Shown one piece after another: positions 59,197 through 64,000 of a DNA stretch of 64,000 bases (the first letter of the stretch is position 1; each line of letters starts with the position of its first letter). The notes under the pieces are model-generated. The model saw only the letters and a list, made by a program, of their open reading frames with translations. It searched no databases and had not been told where the DNA came from. The DNA is taken from positions 2,232,001 through 2,296,000 of the forward strand of contig NZ_BAABED010000001.1 of assembly GCF_039539965.1 (NCBI RefSeq). The letters run 5' to 3'. This DNA comes from Arthrobacter methylotrophus. GTDB lineage: Bacteria > Actinomycetota > Actinomycetes > Actinomycetales > Micrococcaceae. A program made the translations under genes and the position numbers.

Positions 59197-60879
59197 TTAG
59201 ACACTCGCCGCGGCATCATGCCCGGCTGCGCGTCCAGAGAACAGGCAGCCGCCCAGGAAGGTTCCTTCCAATGCCCGATAGCCATGAACTCCTCCACCGC
59301 CGAAGCCCGCTGCCTCGCCCGCCGCGTACAAACCCGGGACTGGAACTCCGGAACCGTCCAGGACCTGTGAATGCAGGTCCGTCTGGAGTCCGCCGAGGCT
59401 CTTGCGTGTGAGCACGGAGAGCCGAACTGCGAGGAGCGGACCGTGCTTCGGATCGGTGAGGCGGTGCGGAGGGGCCACTCGCATGATCTTGTCGGTCGCG
59501 AAGCGCCGGGCCGCACGGATGGCACCGAGCTGCGGATCCTTGCCCAGCCGGCTTGCCACTTGCAGGTCCCGGTCCCGGATGAGCGACGCGAGCTGACAGG
59601 GATCTATCAGCGCCGTACCGGTCAAAGAGTTCATTTTCGACGCCAGTTCCACGGCAGTAGCGGCCTGCAGGAAATCCACGCCACGGTCCAGAAACACGCT
59701 TAGAGGCGACTCGCTGCGGGGGTTGAGCCGCGAAGCCAAGAGGCTGAGGTCCTTGCCCGTGAGGTCCGGGTTCTGTTCCGAGCCCGACAGGGCGAATTCC
59801 TTCAAGGCGATGGCGCGGTTGCACACGAACCACGAATGTCCGTGTCCACTCGCCTGGATATGTCTGAGCGCACCAAGCGAGTCGAACCCTGGAAACAGCG
59901 GCGCTGGCAGTTGCCGTCCCTCCGCGTCAATCCAGAGCGACGACGGTCCTGGCAGGATCCGAATGCCATGCAAGGGCCAGACGGGGGAGTGGTTGCGGAT
60001 GCCTTCGGGATAGTGCCACATGCGGTCGCCATTGATGAGCCTTCCGCCGGAGGCTGCCGCCGCAGCCAGGAAGTCACCGTCGACGGATGCAGGCACGCCG
60101 CTCAGCATGTGCTCCGGCGCTGCAGCATCCGGCCATTGCTTCCGCACCGTTGCATGGTTTCCGCCGATTCCACCTGTCGTGACGATGATGGCGCCCCCGG
60201 TCGCCTCAAAGCTTCCGACGACGATCCTCGAGGACGATTCACCGCGTCCGGATCCGGACGGCTGAAGAACGTCGCCGCTGACCCCGGTGACGTGGCCCGT
60301 CGTCGTCGTGATTTCCGTGGCGCGATGCCGGAAGTGGAGCGATACCCTGCCGTTCGTTACGCCTTCTTGCACCTTCGCGAGGAAGGGTTCCACGATTCCC
60401 GGGCCCGTGCCCCACGTCACGTGGAACCGCGGGACTGTATTTCCGTGGCCCTGCGGCCCATAGCCGCCACGCTCGGCCCACTGCACCAGTGGAAAGAACC
60501 GCACACCCAACGCGCTCAGCCATCGTCGCTTCTCGCCGGCGGCAAAGTCGACGTACGCTTTTGCCCAACGCTTGGCCCAGGTATCCTCCGGTCTGTCGAA
60601 GGCCGCGGACGCCAACCAGTCGCCTAAGGCAAGCTCAGCGCTGTCCCGCACGCCCAATCTGCGCTGTTCGGGGGAGTTGACCAGGAACAATCCGCCGAAA
60701 GACCAGTGTGCCTGGCCACCCACTGAAGCAGCGGGTTCCTGGTCGAGGACAGCAACCCGTTTGCCGTCCGCGTAGGCCTGCGCGGCGGCGACCAGTCCTG
60801 ATAGTCCCGCACCAATGACGACGACATCGGCTTCGATGATTGCCTTGGAGTGAACTCCATCACGCGGATTGCTCGGCAT
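59197..60879 (-). CDS. FAD-binding dehydrogenase (fumarate reductase/3-ketosteroid dehydrogenase fold)
   Basis: A 560-residue flavoprotein. The N-terminal Rossmann motif is ADVVVIGAGLSGLVAAAQAY near residue 18-36, with FGGLFLVNSPEQRRLG and the FAD-closing C-terminal GLYAAGEAAGFGGGGVHGYRALEG. The overall pattern is that of actinobacterial FAD-binding dehydrogenases similar to M. tuberculosis Rv0785. True substrate unknown; it is not a clear KstD. It is on the minus strand, divergent from pyrD and directly upstream of the two hydrolase genes. Confidence 0.88.
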   Translation of the reverse strand: MPSNPRDGVHSKAIIEADVVVIGAGLSGLVAAAQAYADGKRVAVLDQEPAASVGGQAHWSFGGLFLVNSPEQRRLGVRDSAELALGDWLASAAFDRPEDTWAKRWAKAYVDFAAGEKRRWLSALGVRFFPLVQWAERGGYGPQGHGNTVPRFHVTWGTGPGIVEPFLAKVQEGVTNGRVSLHFRHRATEITTTTGHVTGVSGDVLQPSGSGRGESSSRIVVGSFEATGGAIIVTTGGIGGNHATVRKQWPDAAAPEHMLSGVPASVDGDFLAAAAASGGRLINGDRMWHYPEGIRNHSPVWPLHGIRILPGPSSLWIDAEGRQLPAPLFPGFDSLGALRHIQASGHGHSWFVCNRAIALKEFALSGSEQNPDLTGKDLSLLASRLNPRSESPLSVFLDRGVDFLQAATAVELASKMNSLTGTALIDPCQLASLIRDRDLQVASRLGKDPQLGAIRAARRFATDKIMRVAPPHRLTDPKHGPLLAVRLSVLTRKSLGGLQTDLHSQVLDGSGVPVPGLYAAGEAAGFGGGGVHGYRALEGTFLGGCLFSGRAAGHDAAASV

Positions 60880-60947
60880 TCGTACATGCTACCGCCCGGT
60901 AACCGCTCCGGTTTGGTAGGAGCCCCGTAAACCGGAAAACTAGGGAC

Positions 60948-62015
60948 ATGCGCGTTTACCCCACCTTCTTCAAGTTGGCCTTCTCCTGGATGGATGCCGA
61001 AAAAGCCCACAAGATCGGCTTCGAGGCGATCCGCTGTGCACACCTTTCAGGAGTGGGGCGCGTTCTGGCCAAATTGACGGCACCCCACCCCTCGCTGCGC
61101 ACGGAGGCTTTCGGCCTTACCTTCCCTTCGCCGTTCGGCCTTGCTGCCGGCTTCGACAAGGAGGGACACTGCATCGAAGCCCTCGCCGAGCTGGGCTTCG
61201 GCCACGTGGAAGTGGGCACCATCACGGGCCAGGCGCAGCCTGGCAACGAGAAGCCCAGGCTCTTCCGCCTCATTGAAGACAAAGCCGTGATTAACCGCAT
61301 GGGTTTCAACAACGACGGCGCGGCGGCCGTCGCGCCCCGGCTCAAGGCTGCGCGGGCGGCACTGCAGCGAACTCATGCCGGCGTTCGTCCCGTGATCGGC
61401 GTCAACATCGGCAAGACCAAGGTTGTTGAACTCGACAATGCCGTTGATGACTACTTGGTCAGTGCCCGAACCTTGGCACCGGCCGCCGACTACCTTGTGG
61501 TCAACGTCAGCTCACCGAACACTCCCGGACTCCGCCTGCTCCAGAACGTCGAGACCTTGCGTCCTCTGCTGCGTGCTGTCGGGGAGGCCGCCGACGCGGC
61601 GGCCGGCCGGCATGTACCCCTTCTGGTGAAGATCGCTCCCGATCTGAGTGACGAAGACATCGACGACGTCGCCCGCCTCGCCATGGACCTCAAGCTCGAT
61701 GGCATCATCGCCACCAACACCACTATTGGCCGGGAAGGCCTTGTGTCCGGGCCGGGCAAAGTGGAAGCCTGCGGCGCGGGGGGACTCTCCGGTGCTCCAC
61801 TCAAGCAGCGTTCGCTCGAGGTACTGCGCAGGCTCAAAGCAGCGGTAGGCGATGAGTTGGTGCTTGTGGCTGTCGGCGGAGTGCAGTCTGCCGATGATGT
61901 CCGGGAACGCCTCGACGCCGGTGCAACCCTGGTCCAGGGCTATACAGCATTCCTCTATGAGGGTCCGTTCTGGGCTGCCGGAATCAACAGGGCCCTTGCG
62001 AAGCGACGTCGCTAG
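60948..62015 (+). CDS. pyrD: Dihydroorotate dehydrogenase (quinone), class 2
   Basis: A 355-residue FMN enzyme that oxidises dihydroorotate to orotate and reduces menaquinone at the membrane. The N-terminal helical membrane-associated segment (YPTFFKLAFSWMDAEKAHKI) is the class 2 hallmark; FGLAAGFDKEG, INRMGFNNDG and NVSSPNTPGLR (catalytic Ser) follow, as does IGVNIGKTK. It completes the pyrimidine pathway but is separated from the pyr operon by 48 kb, as in many actinobacteria. A strong terminator follows. Confidence 0.97.
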   Translation: MRVYPTFFKLAFSWMDAEKAHKIGFEAIRCAHLSGVGRVLAKLTAPHPSLRTEAFGLTFPSPFGLAAGFDKEGHCIEALAELGFGHVEVGTITGQAQPGNEKPRLFRLIEDKAVINRMGFNNDGAAAVAPRLKAARAALQRTHAGVRPVIGVNIGKTKVVELDNAVDDYLVSARTLAPAADYLVVNVSSPNTPGLRLLQNVETLRPLLRAVGEAADAAAGRHVPLLVKIAPDLSDEDIDDVARLAMDLKLDGIIATNTTIGREGLVSGPGKVEACGAGGLSGAPLKQRSLEVLRRLKAAVGDELVLVAVGGVQSADDVRERLDAGATLVQGYTAFLYEGPFWAAGINRALAKRRR

Positions 62016-62055
62016 GCCGGGGCCCCGATCGCCGCGCATCACCACGTGCGGACAA

Positions 62056-62095
62056 GCAGAAAGACCCTGGAACGGTTGTTCCGGGGTCTTTCTGC
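62056..62095. terminator. Bidirectional terminator between pyrD and DUF3043
   Basis: Arms 62056-62073 and 62078-62095 form an 18-bp stem (one G-U pair) with loop GGTT. The A/T-rich AGAAAGACC/GGTCTTTCT base is typical of a two-way terminator between convergent genes. Confidence 0.85.
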
Positions 62096-62129
62096 TTCGA
62101 CAGACTCTTGCCCTTTTCTATTGCCGGTC

Positions 62130-62732
62130 TTAGGAAGGAAACTGACCGCGCTGGACCTGCGGCTTGGGCAGCCGCAGCCGGCGGAATTGCAGGGAACGCA
62201 TGCTGCCGTACCAGATGGTGCCGCGCTCCACCTCACCGAATTTCTGCGCCAAACCCTTGCGCAACTTACGAGAAAGGACGACGACGTCCGCGAAGACCGC
62301 AAGAAACATGACCCAGAAGCCGATCAAAACATAGCTGAGGACGTTGCTTCCCGTCGGAATGACGAAAGAGATCACCACGAACAGGAGTGCCCCGAACATT
62401 AGGTACTCACCCAGGCTGAAACGCGCGTCCACGTAGTCGCGGGCAAACCGCTTCTGCGGGCCTTTGTCGCGCAACGGCAGGTACTTTTCATTACCGGTAT
62501 CCAGTGCCTGGCGCATCTTCTGGCGCTGATCCTGCACCGCGATACGCTCGGCGTCCTTGGAGGCCTTGCGGTCTGTCGGCACCAACGGGCGCTTGCGGGC
62601 TGCTTCCTGCTCTTTGCGCTTGGGCGTGGGTGCGCCCTTACCAGCACCTGCACCTTTCGCGGGGGCATCGGTGGCAAGCTGGTCTACTGAGTCTTGAGCG
62701 CTCGGCTCATCCTTTTTACGTCCAAACACCAC
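62130..62732 (-). CDS. DUF3043 family membrane protein
   Basis: A 200-residue actinobacterial protein of unknown function. It starts with a charged, Lys/Arg/Ala-rich cytoplasmic part (residues 1-95), then has the conserved segment KYLPLRDKGPQKRFARDYVDA, and two membrane helices (about residues 113-130 and 135-160) before a basic tail. I used GTG 62732 (VFGRKKDEPS start); GTG 62729 is possible. Convergent with pyrD, divergent from the M20 gene. Confidence 0.86.
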   Translation of the reverse strand: MVFGRKKDEPSAQDSVDQLATDAPAKGAGAGKGAPTPKRKEQEAARKRPLVPTDRKASKDAERIAVQDQRQKMRQALDTGNEKYLPLRDKGPQKRFARDYVDARFSLGEYLMFGALLFVVISFVIPTGSNVLSYVLIGFWVMFLAVFADVVVLSRKLRKGLAQKFGEVERGTIWYGSMRSLQFRRLRLPKPQVQRGQFPS

Positions 62733-62851
62733 TACAGAATACCCCGCAGCAACCGGCGGAAAGTCGACGTGTCGCGGGATCCCGTGAGTGACACCGCCAC
62801 GGGCGCATGTGCGAGTTCCCCGGTACGGCTCCCGGCGGTAGTCTTTGGCCC

Positions 62852-64000
62852 ATGACTTCAATGAATGCGGAGATCCCGCAGACCTTTTCCGGCGGTGTCA
62901 GCACGATCAATGTTGATGCGCTCAAGTCCTCCGTCGATGCCACTTTTGATGAAACCATGTCCCGATTGAAGGCGTTGGTTGCTATCCCGGGGATCGCCTG
63001 GCCAAGTTTCGACCCCGCGGAGCTGGAACGAAGCGCCGAGGCCGTTGCGGCCCTGGCACGTGAGTCGGGATTCTCCGACGTCCAGATCCTGCGCTGCGAC
63101 AAGACCGATGGCACGCCCGGCGGCCCTGCGATCGTTGCACGCCGCGTGGCCGCGCCAGGAAAACCCACGGTCCTGCTCTACGCGCACCACGATGTGCAGC
63201 CGCCGGGCGACGTCAGCCTGTGGGAGACCGAACCCTTCGTGGCACAGGAACGCGACGGCCGCCTTTATGGCCGCGGCGCAGCCGACGACAAAGCCGGAAT
63301 CATGGCCCACCTGGCTTCCTATGCAGCCGTAACCCAGGTGCTGGGAGATGATTTCGGCTTGGGGGTGACACTGTTCTTCGAGGGTGAGGAAGAAGCCGGC
63401 TCCCCGACTTTCCGCACTTTCCTCGAAACGCACAGGGACCTCCTTGAAGCGAACGTCATTGTCGTTGCCGACTCCAGTAATTGGAAAGTCGGTATTCCGG
63501 CCCTCACCACCAGCCTTCGCGGACTGGTGGATGGCACGTTCGAGGTGCGGGTCCTGGACCACGCCGTCCACTCGGGCATGTTCGGCGGGCCCGTCTTGGA
63601 CGCACCGACCCTCTTGTCGCGGCTTATCGCCACACTGCACGACGACGACGGCAACGTCGCGATCGAGGGCTTGGTCGCCAAGGATGACGTCGTCGAGGAC
63701 GTGGATGAGGAGCAGTACCGCGCGGATGCCTCGGTACTCGAAGGAGTGCGACTCGCCGGTAGTGGCAGTATCGCTTCGAGGCTTTGGACGAAGCCGGCCT
63801 TGTCCATCATCGGTATCGATGCTCCCGCCATCGACGTTGCGTCAAATACTTTGCTCCCGTCCGCGCGGGCAAAGTTCAGCCTGCGCTTGGCTCCCGGCCA
63901 GGATCCGGATGCCGCCATGGACGCAATGGGGAGGCACTTGGCGGCCCATGCTCCTTTCGGGGCCACGGTGACGTTCGTGCCGGGGGAGCGGGGCAACGCA
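62852..64000 (+). CDS. M20 family dipeptidase, 5' part (partial at window end)
   Basis: The first 383 codons of an M20 metallopeptidase-type dipeptidase; the stop lies beyond the window. The two-zinc site is set by LLYAHHDVQPPGD (His and later Asp), GRGAADDKAG (bridging Asp), and the catalytic EGEEEAGS. A dimerisation-domain insertion begins near residue 210, SLRGLVDGTFEV. ATG 62852 is used; a second in-frame ATG at 62861 is near. Probably a cytosolic Xaa-His or broad dipeptidase; the exact specificity is unclear. Confidence 0.92.
   Translation, partial: MTSMNAEIPQTFSGGVSTINVDALKSSVDATFDETMSRLKALVAIPGIAWPSFDPAELERSAEAVAALARESGFSDVQILRCDKTDGTPGGPAIVARRVAAPGKPTVLLYAHHDVQPPGDVSLWETEPFVAQERDGRLYGRGAADDKAGIMAHLASYAAVTQVLGDDFGLGVTLFFEGEEEAGSPTFRTFLETHRDLLEANVIVVADSSNWKVGIPALTTSLRGLVDGTFEVRVLDHAVHSGMFGGPVLDAPTLLSRLIATLHDDDGNVAIEGLVAKDDVVEDVDEEQYRADASVLEGVRLAGSGSIASRLWTKPALSIIGIDAPAIDVASNTLLPSARAKFSLRLAPGQDPDAAMDAMGRHLAAHAPFGATVTFVPGERGNA

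Overview
This 64 kb window is a high-GC, densely packed chromosomal segment that looks like the core genome of an Arthrobacter-type actinobacterium (Micrococcaceae). The reasons are the codon bias, the frequent GTG and TTG starts with 1-4 nt stop/start overlaps, and a gene order that matches the actinobacterial aro-efp-nusB-pyr-mihF-gmk-rpoZ-coaBC-metK-priA block (the order pyrR, pyrB, pyrC, a membrane gene, carA, carB, pyrF is also that of Mycobacterium tuberculosis Rv1379-Rv1385). Genus is inferred from general familiarity, not from a search. I see no rRNA, tRNA, CRISPR array, prophage or insertion sequence.

Layout. 1-2.75 kb: end of the shikimate cluster (aroC partial, aroK, aroB, a TPR-like gene). 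2.9-3.9 kb: efp-nusB, closed by a strong terminator. 4.1-13.1 kb: the de novo pyrimidine operon pyrR-pyrB-pyrC-membrane gene-carA-carB-pyrF, preceded by a PyrR-binding-loop motif that overlaps the pyrR ribosome binding site. 13.2-19.3 kb: mihF, gmk, rpoZ, coaBC, metK and a helicase-degenerate priA. 19.3-22.2 kb (minus): an aldo/keto reductase, an alpha/beta hydrolase and a GT4 glycosyltransferase in one operon. 22.3-27.6 kb: a SorC-type regulator divergent from glpD-glpF-glpK (glycerol use), then a 129-bp palindromic element. 27.8-31.6 kb: a leucine leader peptide with attenuator, leuS, and a DegV-family gene. 31.7-35.4 kb: comEA, a comEC without the lactamase domain, and holA; then rpsT on the minus strand.

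36.0-42.6 kb: a solitary PemK/MazF-like gene, lepA, hemW, DUF4870, DUF3097, a CIRCE element and hrcA. 42.6-49.8 kb: dnaJ2, rsmE, a GerMN lipoprotein, phoH, ybeY, a CBS/CorC membrane protein and era. 49.8-55.4 kb: an LCP cell-wall ligase, an M13 metallopeptidase, and leuA with its own leucine leader peptide. 55.5-64.0 kb: recO, uppS, two tandem paralogous alpha/beta hydrolases, an FAD dehydrogenase, pyrD, DUF3043 and an M20 peptidase cut by the window end.

The genes are mostly housekeeping, so the most interesting material is regulatory. There are two leucine leader peptides (before leuS and leuA) that share an M-R-A-x(n)-L-L-L design, a homologous DNA block, and a start codon exactly 6 nt after a -10-like hexamer, suggesting leaderless attenuator ORFs. 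Other notable points are the PyrR loop on the pyrR Shine-Dalgarno, repeated TTGTGCAA sites flanking the glpD promoter, a one-mismatch CIRCE before hrcA, a tandem repeat that contains the mihF stop codon, and a lipoprotein gene whose signal peptide only makes sense with a non-standard ATC start. All functional statements are from sequence reading and family knowledge; nothing was searched or folded by software.
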